Assembly (NCBI RefSeq): GCF_000716675.1
Contig: NZ_JNXT01000042.1
Coordinates: 8,570-72,569, forward strand
Reading direction: 5' to 3'
From: Streptomyces alboflavus
GTDB taxonomy: Bacteria > Actinomycetota > Actinomycetes > Streptomycetales > Streptomycetaceae
DNA: 64,000 nucleotides
Made by a program: the position numbers and the translations under genes
The notes under the pieces: generated by a model
The model's input: the letters and a program-made list of their open reading frames with translations, nothing else
Database searches by the model: none
What the model was told of the DNA's origin: nothing
Shown: piece by piece, positions 1 through 8,448 of the stretch
Numbering within the stretch: position 1 is the first letter of the stretch
Layout of the letters: the number at the start of each line of letters is the position of its first letter

Positions 1-342
1 TACGTTCACGAGGTCGCGCTGCGTATGCCGTTCGGGGGCACCGACGTGACGCGGAAGCAGCTCACACAACTGGCCGCCGTCGCCGAGCGCGAGAACGCCG
101 AGGTCCGCGTCATACCGACAAGCATCGGCGCGTTTCCGGGCGCCGGGCACGCATTGCTGTACGCGGAAGGGGTTGTTCCCCAGCTCGACACCGTGCAGCT
201 GGACTCCGCACACGGGCCGGAATTCACTCATGCCGAGGCACAGCTCACCAAGTACCGTTCTCACCTCGACTGGTGGGACGACGCGGCACTGTCGCCCGCG
301 GCATCGCGTGACCTCATCCACAGAGTCGCGCGCGAACTCTGA
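1..342 (+). CDS. C-terminal part of DUF5753-type XRE regulator (cut by window edge)
   Basis: The reading frame is open from base 1, so the gene starts upstream; about 113 residues are visible. The segment has features of the DUF5753 ligand or partner domain that follows an XRE helix-turn-helix in Streptomyces regulators: the RVIPTSIGAFPG stretch, then a HGPEFTHAE-like motif and an L..H.AREL tail. Such regulators are usually paired with a small DUF397 protein, and one follows after 15 nt (position 358) behind an AGGGAG ribosome site. The helix-turn-helix lies outside the window. A deleted remnant of the same tail is found at 8958-9017, so this gene and its neighbours were once duplicated. Family assignment is fairly secure; the signal sensed is unknown. 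Confidence 0.8.
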   Translation, partial: YVHEVALRMPFGGTDVTRKQLTQLAAVAERENAEVRVIPTSIGAFPGAGHALLYAEGVVPQLDTVQLDSAHGPEFTHAEAQLTKYRSHLDWWDDAALSPAASRDLIHRVAREL

Positions 343-357
343 GAGCAGGGAGAAACC

Positions 358-549
358 GTGGCCGGGATCCACTGGGAAGAGCCGTTCTGCGGCGAAGGCA
401 ACAACTGCTTCCGCATAGGCACCGACACCGAAGGCAACGCCTACATAGCCCTCGCCGGCGCCGAGGACACGTACCTCACCGACACCCGCGAAGCCCTCGC
501 CACGCTCATCCGGGACATCAAGGCGGGCAAGGCCGACCACCTGCTGTGA
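358..549 (+). CDS. DUF397-like small protein, copy 1
   Basis: A 63-aa protein with a GTG start 6 nt after an AGGGAG ribosome site. It carries the compact pattern of the DUF397 family: W-E-x-x-F, a GNNCF core and an R-[ED]-A-L-x-x-L-I-x-D-I tail, although it is diverged from the canonical version. DUF397 proteins accompany XRE-DUF5753 regulators and some act as their partner or antagonist; the preceding gene is such a regulator. It ends with TGA at 547-549 and the next gene starts at 550, so the genes are translationally coupled. A paralogue about 80% identical by eye lies at 9031-9222, and a fragment of the same 3' end lies near 8375-8401. Confidence 0.75.
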   Translation: MAGIHWEEPFCGEGNNCFRIGTDTEGNAYIALAGAEDTYLTDTREALATLIRDIKAGKADHLL

Positions 550-816
550 GTGACACATACGGCCTCGCAGTGCAGGGAAGAGGACGAGGCCATCGTGCTG
601 GCGGCACGGTCGAGATCGCTCGGCCCTATGCTCCAGTTCCTTGAGTCCTGGGCAGTGACCGTGGAAATCGCGCGGCTTCCCGGGACAGCGGCCCGGCTGC
701 GAGCCGCTGAGTACACAGCGCAGAACACAGACCGCGACGACCCGGCGTGGCAGGCGGCCATGGACGAGATCCGCGCCCTCCACTCCGCAGCCAGGGAGTC
801 ACTCGCGCATGAGTAG
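550..816 (+). CDS. Small helical protein of the regulatory module, copy 1
   Basis: An 88-aa protein with a GTG start immediately after the stop of the DUF397-like gene. It is alanine- and arginine-rich and probably all helical. I do not recognise a named family. It is clearly homologous to the 119-aa product at 9298-9657, sharing EDEAI.LAA.SRSLGP and a long run through the AAEYTAQNTDRDDPAW segment, but it lacks the first 30 or so residues of that copy. Its place directly after a DUF5753/DUF397 pair in both copies shows that it belongs to the module. Function unknown; a role in the regulator pair or as an independent cargo gene are both possible. Confidence 0.65.
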   Translation: MTHTASQCREEDEAIVLAARSRSLGPMLQFLESWAVTVEIARLPGTAARLRAAEYTAQNTDRDDPAWQAAMDEIRALHSAARESLAHE

Positions 817-955
817 CTGACGCTGGGGGTACGACCCGGACGAAAAGCACGTGATCGGGGGCGAGACGCCCCCACCTCCCGCGCTCGTGGCGGAAGTGGA
901 AGAGCGCGCCGCCGAAGTGGAACGGGCCGCGGAGGCCCTGCATCTGGACGGGACG
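809..955 (+). pseudogene. Decayed fourth gene of the regulatory module, copy 1 (3' truncated)
   Basis: An ATG at 809 overlaps the end of the preceding gene, but the frame meets TGA after three codons (818-820). It then continues with W-G-Y-D-P-D-E-K-H-V-I-G-G-E and an LVAEVEERA...ALHLDGT segment. This matches the sequence at 9650-9920 until about 955, after which similarity stops and the frame runs into the 3' end of the opposing gene. Copy 1 is therefore cut at its 3' end, while copy 2 keeps the rest but carries a frameshift. A GTG at 851 could still start a short product. Most likely a pseudogene. Confidence 0.5.
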
Positions 956-1012
956 CGGCCTACGTCTTCTCGATCGTTCATGTTCTGGTTGCCCGGTGTC
1001 GTCGCGCCCGGC

Positions 1013-2470
1013 TCATGCCGCCTTGAGGTGGTCCATGAGTTGCTGCAGCCGCTCCCAGGCTGAGGGGTCGTTGCCGTCGCCCAGTGGGTAGTGGAGGGAG
1101 GGTGCGGCCGTGGGCCCGAGGCGTGCGGGGGCAGTGTCGAGTGGCGGACGCGCGGCGTGGGCGAGGCCGATGCCGCGTACCGCGTCCGGGCCGAGGGTGA
1201 AAGCGACCGGGGCAGGCGGGGCCTCGAAGTGCGGGGGCACGGTGAGGTCGCGCCGGGCGGCGCGGAGCGACGTGAGCATCGAGGTCAGGCCGTGCTCGGC
1301 GGCCAGAGCTTCGGCCAGGGGCGCGATGGCGTCGCGTGGGGCGGCCTCGTCCGGGCCGTAGCCCAGGGTGAGGGTGATGTCCTCCTCGACCCCGGCGGTG
1401 GTGCGGGTGACGTGGACGGTCGCCATGGCCGGACGGCTGGGCGTGCCGACGGCGACGAGCCAGGTGGGCTGCGGCGCGCGACTGCGGGCGAGGGCGGTGA
1501 GCTGGCGGGTGGACCACGGGAGGCTGACCGGTTCGGCGGTGCTCCAGCCGGCCGGGGGTGCGCCGGTGAGGTGGCGGAAGGAGGCTTCGAGGGCGCCGCC
1601 CAGGACGAGGTGTTCATCGGGTTCGTGTCTGGTGCGGATGTTGAGGGTGAGCTGGCGCTCGCCCGAGTCCGGGGCGGGTTGGAACGCGTCGGCGACCCGA
1701 GTGGTGCCGTCCGCGTCACGCACAGGCACGAAGGCGTCGCCCTCCCAGTGGAGTTCGGCGCCGGAGAGGCCGTCGTAGTAGCCGGAGCCGGATTCGGAGT
1801 CGGGGAGTTGGACGACCCAGCGGTTGGGGTGGCCGTGCAGGGCGATGCGGGTGGGCAGGGTGAGGGTGGTGTGGGGCGGGGTGACGATCGTCAGGGCGCG
1901 GTCGTGGGCGGCGGCCTCGCGCAGGGCGTCGGAGAGCCAGCTCGTCATGGCGATGACGGGCCGGTCCTGGATGACGACGGCCGCCTTGTCGGTGAGGGCG
2001 TCGACGGCTGGGGATGTGATCGCCGGGGCTCGGCTGGATTGGCCCTGGCCTCGGCCGGATTCGTCCGAGGCTGCGTCGGATTCGTCCGGGGCCACGGGGA
2101 CGACGTCGGTGTGTGCGGCCTCCGGCGGCCAGGCGGTGCCGCCCAGCACGGTGGCCAGCCGCCCCGCGAAGGAACCGGCGAGCCGGTCGGCCTCCTCGAC
2201 GGCGGTGGAGGCACGCGCCTCGGTCCACCAGAACGGGAGCTCGGGAACCGTCACGTCAGGGCTGAGCAGCCGCTGGGCCTCACCCGGAGTGTGCACGAGG
2301 AACGGCGCCTCAACGGACACCAGTGTCCGCCCGTCCGGCGCACACAACTGCACGACCGCACCGTCCGCCACCGTACGGACCTCCAGGTCGGGGCCACCCG
2401 CGAACAGCCCGGCCACGATGGACTTGGTGTCGGGCATGGTGGAGGTGAGGGCTATGACGTCTTTGGTCAC
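1013..2470 (-). CDS. DUF6177-type protein of an ESX-associated locus
   Basis: A 485-aa soluble protein with a GTG start (MTKDVIALT). There is no signal peptide or membrane segment. Features resemble the actinobacterial DUF6177 family as I remember it: an N-terminal block ending FWWTEARA, a central domain around residues 170-240, and a C-terminal tail with GPDAVRGIG and a YPLGDG..PSAWERLQQLMDHL pattern. Members often sit beside type VII secretion genes in Streptomyces, which fits the WXG100-like genes and toxin upstream. The residues at about 130-160 are Ser/Asp/Glu-rich and probably a linker. The biochemical role is unknown. It is separated from the immunity candidate by 189 nt, so it may have its own promoter. 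Confidence 0.6.
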   Translation of the reverse strand: MTKDVIALTSTMPDTKSIVAGLFAGGPDLEVRTVADGAVVQLCAPDGRTLVSVEAPFLVHTPGEAQRLLSPDVTVPELPFWWTEARASTAVEEADRLAGSFAGRLATVLGGTAWPPEAAHTDVVPVAPDESDAASDESGRGQGQSSRAPAITSPAVDALTDKAAVVIQDRPVIAMTSWLSDALREAAAHDRALTIVTPPHTTLTLPTRIALHGHPNRWVVQLPDSESGSGYYDGLSGAELHWEGDAFVPVRDADGTTRVADAFQPAPDSGERQLTLNIRTRHEPDEHLVLGGALEASFRHLTGAPPAGWSTAEPVSLPWSTRQLTALARSRAPQPTWLVAVGTPSRPAMATVHVTRTTAGVEEDITLTLGYGPDEAAPRDAIAPLAEALAAEHGLTSMLTSLRAARRDLTVPPHFEAPPAPVAFTLGPDAVRGIGLAHAARPPLDTAPARLGPTAAPSLHYPLGDGNDPSAWERLQQLMDHLKAA

Positions 2471-2659
2471 GTGGTGTCGGTCTCCGTTAGGCGGTCGCTG
2501 AGACTTTGGCCATCTCGCGTGGGGAAACTCGCCGAGCCAGCCGTCCTGGGCGAGAAACTTCGGCTGAATATCTCCAATCGACCTCGGTAGTCATCCGTCG
2601 GTCGTAGGCGGGGCACGCAAGGCCACAGCACAAGCTGTGCTCGCTCTGGGCCAAGGGCG

Positions 2660-3439
2660 TCAAGCCGTCCCATCCAGCCGGGTCTCCGCCACCATCTGCC
2701 GGACGCGCTCGTCTCCGATGGACTTCATATACTCACCGAGCTGTTGGACTTCCTGGTCTCGCGACCGCTGGAGCAGTGTGGCCGCGTGAACCATTGCACG
2801 TTGCGACGGCGCGACTCTAAGCACATCCATAACAAACTTCGATGCCGTTCGCCCATCGATGAGGGCTACCGATGCGGCAAGGTCGACCAGCTGAGTAGCG
2901 AGATCGAATCGCTGAGGGACTCCGGAAGCGAGGGAATGGATTCCCCGCTGCATGGCCTCCTCGATATCGCCCAGCACGGCCCTCAGGGAGTCGGCATCAA
3001 TAATTTCCCCCAGCTTGTCCTCGAAGTATTCACCGTCCGCAATTTGCACGAGAGATCTGAAGGCCTCGGTCCGTAGTGCGAGCGTACCCTTATCCGATGC
3101 GATTTCATCACTATCACCGACAGCTACCGCGAGCTGCGCGAAAGTACTGTCGACGGAGAACTTCCGGTCGATGAGGACCTCGTACCACGGGGCTCGTTTT
3201 GCCAATTTCGCGGCATTCATTACTGCTCGATAGCCAGCTGGCTCACCCCAGGTCGTCAGCGCCACGCACGACAGAAGTCGATCCGCTTCAGGAGCTGCAG
3301 AGTCACCAAGAAGCTCAGCGAGAGCAGGTACACGATCAAGATGCCGTGGATCGTCCAGTCCGCCATAGACCAAATCGTCAACGTCAGCGATGGGATTACC
3401 ATCAAAATCGGTCCCGAGCAACGGATTGAGCTTTTTCAC
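2660..3439 (-). CDS. Candidate immunity protein for the adjacent polymorphic toxin
   Basis: A 259-aa soluble helical protein; the GTG start lies behind a strong GGAGG site. It begins only 18 nt after the stop of the 717-aa toxin gene, the usual position of an immunity gene. Composition is clearly lower in GC than the genes on either side, as is the toxin's 3' end, which fits exchange of toxin tip and immunity gene together. The sequence reads as repeated helices (for example LLSCVALTTWGEPAG and LRTEAFRSLVQIADG), similar to HEAT-like or SMI1-unrelated helical immunity proteins, but I do not recognise a family. It lacks a signal peptide, so it would act in the cytoplasm. The immunity role is inferred from position and composition. 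Confidence 0.5.
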   Translation of the reverse strand: MKKLNPLLGTDFDGNPIADVDDLVYGGLDDPRHLDRVPALAELLGDSAAPEADRLLSCVALTTWGEPAGYRAVMNAAKLAKRAPWYEVLIDRKFSVDSTFAQLAVAVGDSDEIASDKGTLALRTEAFRSLVQIADGEYFEDKLGEIIDADSLRAVLGDIEEAMQRGIHSLASGVPQRFDLATQLVDLAASVALIDGRTASKFVMDVLRVAPSQRAMVHAATLLQRSRDQEVQQLGEYMKSIGDERVRQMVAETRLDGTA

Positions 3440-3457
3440 CCAAGCCTCCTTTCGTAA

Positions 3458-5611
3458 TCAGTCACCGAACGGCCCGGTGATGTAACGATGCGGGACAACA
3501 CCCTTGATGAGCCACTCCTCATCACGCTTGGTGTTCATCATGTCTATCATCCGCTGCATGATGCGCTTCGTTTTCCCCTTGCTCAGGCCAAGCGAACGCG
3601 CAATCTCCGGTATGTCAGCACGAGTTGCCCCTGGAGGGAGGCTAATGTCTACAGGCCGCCCAGCAATGTCATCGGCGCTCCTCTGGAGCTCTGCTTGCAC
3701 CCGCTCCGGCGAGAGAACCTCGACTCCTGTGACCTTGCCATCAGCTATGTCACGCTCAAGCCGTGCTAGATCGACTCGGATCCTTCCAGCACCGAACGCC
3801 TTGGCGTCAGCACCCTCCCGGCTGAGCGACGTGTAAGGGCTGTCCGATTTAGCTGGATCGCGGCCAACTATGTGGTCCACAACCGTTGCGTTTCCATCGG
3901 GGTTAGCGGGCACAAGATCACCATCCGAACTGAGATGCGACTTGCGTTGTCCCTTCCGATTGTGTTCCGCAGCAAAGTTATCGTCCTGGCGTACTAGGTG
4001 AGGGGTATCACCGTCGCCCGTTCCACCGTCAGGCCCGCTTGTTCCGCTACCTCCTCCGCTGGCATGCGCAGAGGTCTCGGGACTCGATGCACCGTGGTTT
4101 TCGGACGGGGGCCAAGCAGGCCCCGCCGCATCCCGACTGCCGGAGCCCGAGTTCTCACCGCCACGGCCGACGAGTTTCCCCTCACCGCCCTGAGTGAGTG
4201 CACCTACCGGGACGGGTTTCCTATGCGAAGGTGTCTCTCCGGCTGCTGTGGCAGCGGCTCGTTGTGCCGCAGAGGGTTCCCTTTCGCCCTGGCCTTCCTT
4301 CTTCAAATCACCCAGGACCCTGTTGTGCTCATCAACAATGGTCCCTTGGTCCGTCAGGTAGATCGTTTTGCCCCTGCTATCGGTATACCGCATTGCGGTA
4401 TCCGGCACCGCGGCAGCGCGCACCCGCCCGTGCCCGCCCTCGTCCACCAAGCGGTAGGGACCGTCCAACACACCGCGCCCACCGGCCCGTACCCCAGCAG
4501 CGATGTCCGCCACCCTGGGCAGCGTCCGGGCCGTCGTGGCCGCAGCCACGATCGGGTCCATCCCCTCGCCGGCCTTGGCCGCCGCATTCGCCGCCTTGGC
4601 CATCGCCCCCGCCCGCCCCGCCGTGGCCAACTTCACCGGCCCGGCACCGAGGGTGCCGAAGTTGAAGATCGTCGTGCCGGCCGCACGGCCGGGGTTCGTC
4701 CTCCACTGATCCCAGGCCACAAGCCCCTTGGCGAACCCCTTCGCGTACGGCTTGCTGCCCTGCACGAAGTCGGTGTTCCAGAAGCTGCCGCCGGGCCTGC
4801 CCCCGCCCATCTCCGTCGCGTACACGGACGTCCCGACCAGCGTGCGGGTCAGCCCGTTCCACGCGGCGCGTGCCTCACCAGGGCCCCGCAGGCCCGCCAG
4901 CGCGGCGGCGCCCTTGAGTGAGCCGACGATTCCGTCCATGACAAGGCCGTCCCACAGCAACTGCTTGCCGTGATAGCCGAGGTCCCACGCGTGGTGCGAC
5001 CGCTCCGCGGGGGTGCCCCAGGGAAGTTCGTCGGCGTTCTTCAGCGCGTCGGCAGTGAATCCGTACGTGGTGACGCCCCGCGGGACGAACATGGTCCCGC
5101 CCGTGTCCGCCATGTACTTGGTGCCGCCGGCCACCAGCGCCGTGATCTTGTTGGAAGCGGTGATCTCCGCGGCGTAGAACGCGGCCCGGGCTACCGCGAG
5201 TTCGTTCCACAATGCTTCGTGCTGGTCGACCTTGTCCTGGTCCTTGGTCCAGTCCGTGCCGAAGGCGCCCCCGTCGGTGTCCAGGCCCGCGATGAATGTG
5301 CCCGCCTTGGCTTTGAGGTGCTTGAGCTTCTCGGCGATCGGCCCGACCGTCTGTGCGTACTCCTCCAGCGCGCCCGCGACCGTCTCCACCTTCTCCGCGA
5401 ACGCGTCCGCCTTGTCGCGCACCGGCATGGTCGACGCAAACAGGTCCTCCGCCTCCGGGGCCTTGTAGAACGCCGACATCGCCTGGAACTGCGTGTGCGC
5501 CGCGCCCCCGGCCTGCCGGATGCCGTCCGCGTCCCGGCGCAGCCCGGTGATGTGCCGCTGCAGCGCGTCCAAGTCGCCGGTGAACTGGGGTATGTCCTCC
5601 GGCTTGATCAC
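3458..5611 (-). CDS. Polymorphic toxin with ESX-type N-terminus and variable C-terminal tip
   Basis: A 717-aa protein; its GTG start overlaps the upstream stop by 4 nt (GTGA). Residues 1-170 are helical, with the AFYKAPEAEDLF and long amphipathic segments typical of type VII secreted carriers. Residues 200-330 hold a Gly/Ala-rich hydrophobic central region. Residues 440-545 are a Gly/Ser/Pro-rich linker. From about residue 545 the composition shifts to lower GC and a separate tip begins, containing HIVGRDPAKSDSPYTSLS, then RIRVDLARL and GVEVLSPERV. The H, SPYTSLS and E spacing is reminiscent of ADP-ribosyltransferase-fold toxins, but this is tentative. The gene just downstream is a likely immunity gene. 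No signal peptide, consistent with type VII export. Confidence 0.6.
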   Translation of the reverse strand: MIKPEDIPQFTGDLDALQRHITGLRRDADGIRQAGGAAHTQFQAMSAFYKAPEAEDLFASTMPVRDKADAFAEKVETVAGALEEYAQTVGPIAEKLKHLKAKAGTFIAGLDTDGGAFGTDWTKDQDKVDQHEALWNELAVARAAFYAAEITASNKITALVAGGTKYMADTGGTMFVPRGVTTYGFTADALKNADELPWGTPAERSHHAWDLGYHGKQLLWDGLVMDGIVGSLKGAAALAGLRGPGEARAAWNGLTRTLVGTSVYATEMGGGRPGGSFWNTDFVQGSKPYAKGFAKGLVAWDQWRTNPGRAAGTTIFNFGTLGAGPVKLATAGRAGAMAKAANAAAKAGEGMDPIVAAATTARTLPRVADIAAGVRAGGRGVLDGPYRLVDEGGHGRVRAAAVPDTAMRYTDSRGKTIYLTDQGTIVDEHNRVLGDLKKEGQGEREPSAAQRAAATAAGETPSHRKPVPVGALTQGGEGKLVGRGGENSGSGSRDAAGPAWPPSENHGASSPETSAHASGGGSGTSGPDGGTGDGDTPHLVRQDDNFAAEHNRKGQRKSHLSSDGDLVPANPDGNATVVDHIVGRDPAKSDSPYTSLSREGADAKAFGAGRIRVDLARLERDIADGKVTGVEVLSPERVQAELQRSADDIAGRPVDISLPPGATRADIPEIARSLGLSKGKTKRIMQRMIDMMNTKRDEEWLIKGVVPHRYITGPFGD

Positions 5612-6006
5612 AGGTCGCCCCGCGTCCAGCCGTGCGCCATGTCCGGCTCGTCCACGCCGGCCGCATGGCGCTGCGCCCGCGTGGCCATCTCCATGTCCCC
5701 GGCCTCGTACGCGGCCGTCGCCAGCAACGCCCCGTCCACCGACTTCGCCGCCCGCGCCGGAATGAACTGCACCTCGGCCGCGGTCCCCTGCGCGAACTCC
5801 GCGAGCGCGGCCGCGACCAGGCCGCCACCCGCCCCGCCCTTGACGCTCGCCCCGCCCTCCGCCACCGTGCCGGACGCCATCGCCGCGCCCCCCATGTCCT
5901 CACCGTACGCCGTGACAATCTTGCTCATGGCGCCAAGGACCTCGCCCATCTGCGACGCGACCAGCCCCACTCCAGCCGGCGTCACGTCCCACTTCGGCAT
6001 ACCCAA
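5608..6006 (-). CDS. Small type VII-associated protein (DUF6507-like)
   Basis: A 132-aa protein starting M-G-M-P-K-W-D-V-T-P-A-G-V. This N-terminus, followed by an Ala/Gly-rich helical region, resembles DUF6507-type proteins that precede large ESX toxins in Streptomyces. Its TGA overlaps the GTG of the 717-aa toxin by 4 nt, so the two are translationally coupled and probably form a secretion or folding pair. There is no signal peptide. It lies 49 nt downstream of the next WXG100-like gene in what looks like one operon (6754 to 2660). The exact partner role is inferred from position and size. Confidence 0.55.
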   Translation of the reverse strand: MGMPKWDVTPAGVGLVASQMGEVLGAMSKIVTAYGEDMGGAAMASGTVAEGGASVKGGAGGGLVAAALAEFAQGTAAEVQFIPARAAKSVDGALLATAAYEAGDMEMATRAQRHAAGVDEPDMAHGWTRGDL

Positions 6007-6055
6007 CCCCCTGCGAATCCCCGTTTACGTACGCACGCCCCCAGTGGCCTGGCGC

Positions 6056-6367
6056 TCAGCCGATGTTGTTGACCGCCGCCCGCGCCCGCGACAGGGTGGT
6101 CTGCGCCGTCCCGTCGTTCTCCTCCAACGTCGACCGCACGAGCCGGATGATCTCCCGCACCTCGTTCGCCGCGTTGTTCCAGCGAACTTCCTTGCCGTGG
6201 TACTCGTCCGAGACGCCGTCGGCCTGGTAGTCGGCCATCGCCGCCTTCACCGCACGGTCCCGGTCACCGAGCACCCGCTCCAGGTTCCCGATGATGATGT
6301 GCAAGCTGCTCTGTACGTCGGCGGAGGCGCCGGTGTCGTACGAACGCCGGTCCTGATTCCCAGCCAT
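6056..6367 (-). CDS. WXG100/ESAT-6-like protein
   Basis: A 103-aa helical protein of the usual WXG100 length. It has two long helices separated by a turn near YHGKEVRWNNAANEV, where the aromatic W and glycine take the place of the classical W-x-G hairpin. The C-terminal helix carries regularly spaced hydrophobics (IIRLVRSTLEEN). It is preceded by another small ESX-type gene and followed by the DUF6507-like and toxin genes, the order typical of Streptomyces ESX effector modules. Such proteins dimerise and carry or chaperone partner substrates through the type VII system. The secretion core (EccB-E) is not in this window. Confidence 0.65.
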   Translation of the reverse strand: MAGNQDRRSYDTGASADVQSSLHIIIGNLERVLGDRDRAVKAAMADYQADGVSDEYHGKEVRWNNAANEVREIIRLVRSTLEENDGTAQTTLSRARAAVNNIG

Positions 6368-6424
6368 AACAAAACTCCCCGTGTTGACGTGAAACGTTGA
6401 AGTGTGCGTTGGGACTTCTGCGGG

Positions 6425-6754
6425 TCAGCCGGAGAAGCGCGCCGCCTGGAAGTTCGCCGCGCCCATGTTCTTGTGCGCGTTGTCCGACTGCTCCTGCACA
6501 CCCGTACCGAACGCCTCGTCCATCCCCGCCTGACCACCCAGAATCGACGACAACGAACCGTTCAACGCAGCCGTGATCTCATCCGCCCGCAACTTGAACG
6601 AATCAAACGTCGCCTTACCCGCACCGTTGAACTTCCCCTCCAACGGCTCCGCCGCCGACACCAACGCCCGGATCAACGACCCCAGATCATCACTCGACCC
6701 CGACGTCTGCTTCCCCAACACAGACAGCGTCGTCTCACCCATGTCGAACTTCAC
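6425..6754 (-). CDS. WXG100-family secreted protein, first gene of toxin operon
   Basis: A 109-aa helical protein. Its turn motif KFNGAGKATFDSFK stands where WXG100 proteins have W-x-G, and the flanking helices are the right length (about 45 residues each). I recall very similar MKFDMG..TLS.LG proteins at the head of Streptomyces ESX effector loci. It is the first of the - strand run 6754 to 2660, with 57 nt to the next gene. It most likely pairs with the 103-aa protein or with the N-terminal helices of the 717-aa toxin to form the exported complex. Nucleotide sequence around the C-terminal half is unusually rich in CCAACG-type codons but stays high in GC. Confidence 0.7.
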   Translation of the reverse strand: MKFDMGETTLSVLGKQTSGSSDDLGSLIRALVSAAEPLEGKFNGAGKATFDSFKLRADEITAALNGSLSSILGGQAGMDEAFGTGVQEQSDNAHKNMGAANFQAARFSG

Positions 6755-7180
6755 GAACCCGCACCCCCCCCGCTCGGACTCGCGCCGACCAACCGGTAGT
6801 TGACCGGCGCAACGACATCACTCCACACCCACCCGGCACTCACGCCACGTAGCGCATCGAACACACTCTCCCACATCACATTGCAGACGCAACGCAGTTG
6901 GGGAGACGACCGCACGATTCCGCCACCGAGCTGGCGAGCCCGCAGGACGGCGACATGGCGCTTACGCGTTCAAGCGCAAGCTCCGCTCTCCGCCGCAGGA
7001 TCCACTCTGGTCAGAACTGTGCGATTGGGTCACCTCCGGGCGCGGGTCAGGAAATCTCGCCGCCCCCTGCGAGGTGTCCCGCGCGGAAGCGTCCGTCCAG
7101 GCCGCTCACCACGAACGAAGGGAGACCGACACACGCCCCTGCGAGAGGCCGGGCCTCCCTGTGCATACAGTGATTCACTT
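6755..7180 (-). other. Divergent intergenic region between toxin operon and lipoprotein
   Basis: This 426-nt gap separates the WXG100 gene (-) and the lipoprotein gene (+) and must contain both promoters. A run of C residues lies near 6763-6770. I see no convincing -35/-10 pair, palindrome or terminator. An in-frame upstream extension of the lipoprotein frame exists, but it would put the signal peptide inside the protein, so I treat this stretch as non-coding. Confidence 0.4.
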
Positions 7181-8317
7181 ATGACCAGGACAGTGAGGGG
7201 CCGAGGGACGTCGGTAGGCCGGGGGATAGCCGGGCTTGTGGGAGCTGGGGTGCTGACGCTGTCTGTGACGGCCTGCGGAGGAAGCGGATCGGACTCCGAT
7301 GGTTCCGGCGGGGAGACGGGGGAAGCCGGCAAGGGATCGGGCAAGCCTGCCGCGGCCAAGGCGCTGCCTGTTGAGTCGACGGCACGGAAAGCGACGTGGA
7401 GCTCCCGGGACGAGGCGCATCAACTGAAGATCGCGCCCAAGCGCCTCGCGCGTGGCACGGCGGCCGACCTGAAGGACGTCCAACTGCTGGACGACAATCT
7501 CAAGGGCACGGTTCCGTACTACCTGACCGTCAGCTACACCAACACCGGCTCATCTGCGCTGTCGCAACCGACCCCGCAGTCGAACTTCACCATCACCCTC
7601 GCCAACGGCACGCCCGGCAAGGCGATCTCCCTCTGGAACTCGAACACCCTGGCCACCGAACCGAGTTCCCCGCTCCCTGACGACTGCGACAAGGGTGGTC
7701 CAGCCGCGCTCGCGCCAGGCGACACCGCGACGGTATGCCAGCTCGTGATGGTGCCCAAGGGCGAGCCCGCCACGGTCGCGTACACCGATGACGGCGGAGA
7801 TGCGCTGCTGTGGAAGGTCGGTGATGGCAAGGGTGACGACAACGGAGGCAACCTGCTGCCCGCGCACCAGACCGCTGCCTCCCTCTGGAAGGACATCACT
7901 ACCAAGGGCAACGTGCCGATCCAGGTCACTCCCAAGAGCGTGCGCGCCGGGAGCCTGGCAGACCTGAGCAAGTTCGAGTTGAGCGGCGATCAGAAGAAGC
8001 TGGTGCCGTACTACGTGACGCTTGAGTACCGCAACACCGGCAAGGAAACTCTTCTGCCGTCCATGGACGACGGCGTGAGTATGCTGACCGCCGCTGGCGG
8101 CGAGGTCCCCCCGACACCGCTGATCGACTTCTCCACCAGCGCACAGGGCGAGGGCATCGATCAGTGCCGGGGCCCAGTACCGAACACCCGTCTAAAGCCG
8201 AAAGGTACGCTCAGCCTCTGCACCGTCCATCTGCTCACCAAGGGTGACCGCCCTGCGATGATCGAGTTCACCGCAGAGGGCAAGAAGGCTGGGACGCTCA
8301 TGTGGCGAGCGAACTAG
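7181..8317 (+). CDS. Secreted lipoprotein with two DUF4352-like domains
   Basis: A 378-aa protein. The ATG at 7181 is chosen because it places a lipoprotein signal at the N-terminus: basic start, hydrophobic stretch, then the lipobox LSVTAC with cysteine near residue 27. A Gly/Ser/Asp-rich linker follows. The rest is an internal duplication: two domains of about 145 residues, each with a VPYYLTVSYTNTG or VPYYVTLEYRNTG motif, like the immunoglobulin-type DUF4352 domains of actinobacterial lipoproteins. It would be anchored to the outer face of the membrane. No catalytic residues are recognisable; a binding or sensing role is possible. The next gene is also a lipoprotein. Confidence 0.75.
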   Translation: MTRTVRGRGTSVGRGIAGLVGAGVLTLSVTACGGSGSDSDGSGGETGEAGKGSGKPAAAKALPVESTARKATWSSRDEAHQLKIAPKRLARGTAADLKDVQLLDDNLKGTVPYYLTVSYTNTGSSALSQPTPQSNFTITLANGTPGKAISLWNSNTLATEPSSPLPDDCDKGGPAALAPGDTATVCQLVMVPKGEPATVAYTDDGGDALLWKVGDGKGDDNGGNLLPAHQTAASLWKDITTKGNVPIQVTPKSVRAGSLADLSKFELSGDQKKLVPYYVTLEYRNTGKETLLPSMDDGVSMLTAAGGEVPPTPLIDFSTSAQGEGIDQCRGPVPNTRLKPKGTLSLCTVHLLTKGDRPAMIEFTAEGKKAGTLMWRAN

Positions 8318-8379
8318 GACCCCCATAAGTGGGCCTCTGTGTGCGGACGCGTCTCAGCCGGCGGTGCCGGCCAAGGAAA

Positions 8380-8401
8380 GGCCGACCACCTGCTCTGAGG
8401 G
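8380..8401 (+). repeat. Scar of the DUF397-like gene 3' end (direct repeat, left copy)
   Basis: These 22 bases are identical to 9204-9225, the 3' end of the second DUF397-like gene, including its last codons (A-D-H-L-L-stop). They lie in the gap between two lipoprotein genes, with no remaining DUF397 coding sequence. The pair brackets the second lipoprotein gene, which fits a past tandem duplication or recombination of the module. Confidence 0.65.
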
Positions 8402-8448
8402 GTCCCTTTGGGCGCCGGAGACACGGAGTGAGACGACATGGAGGATGG

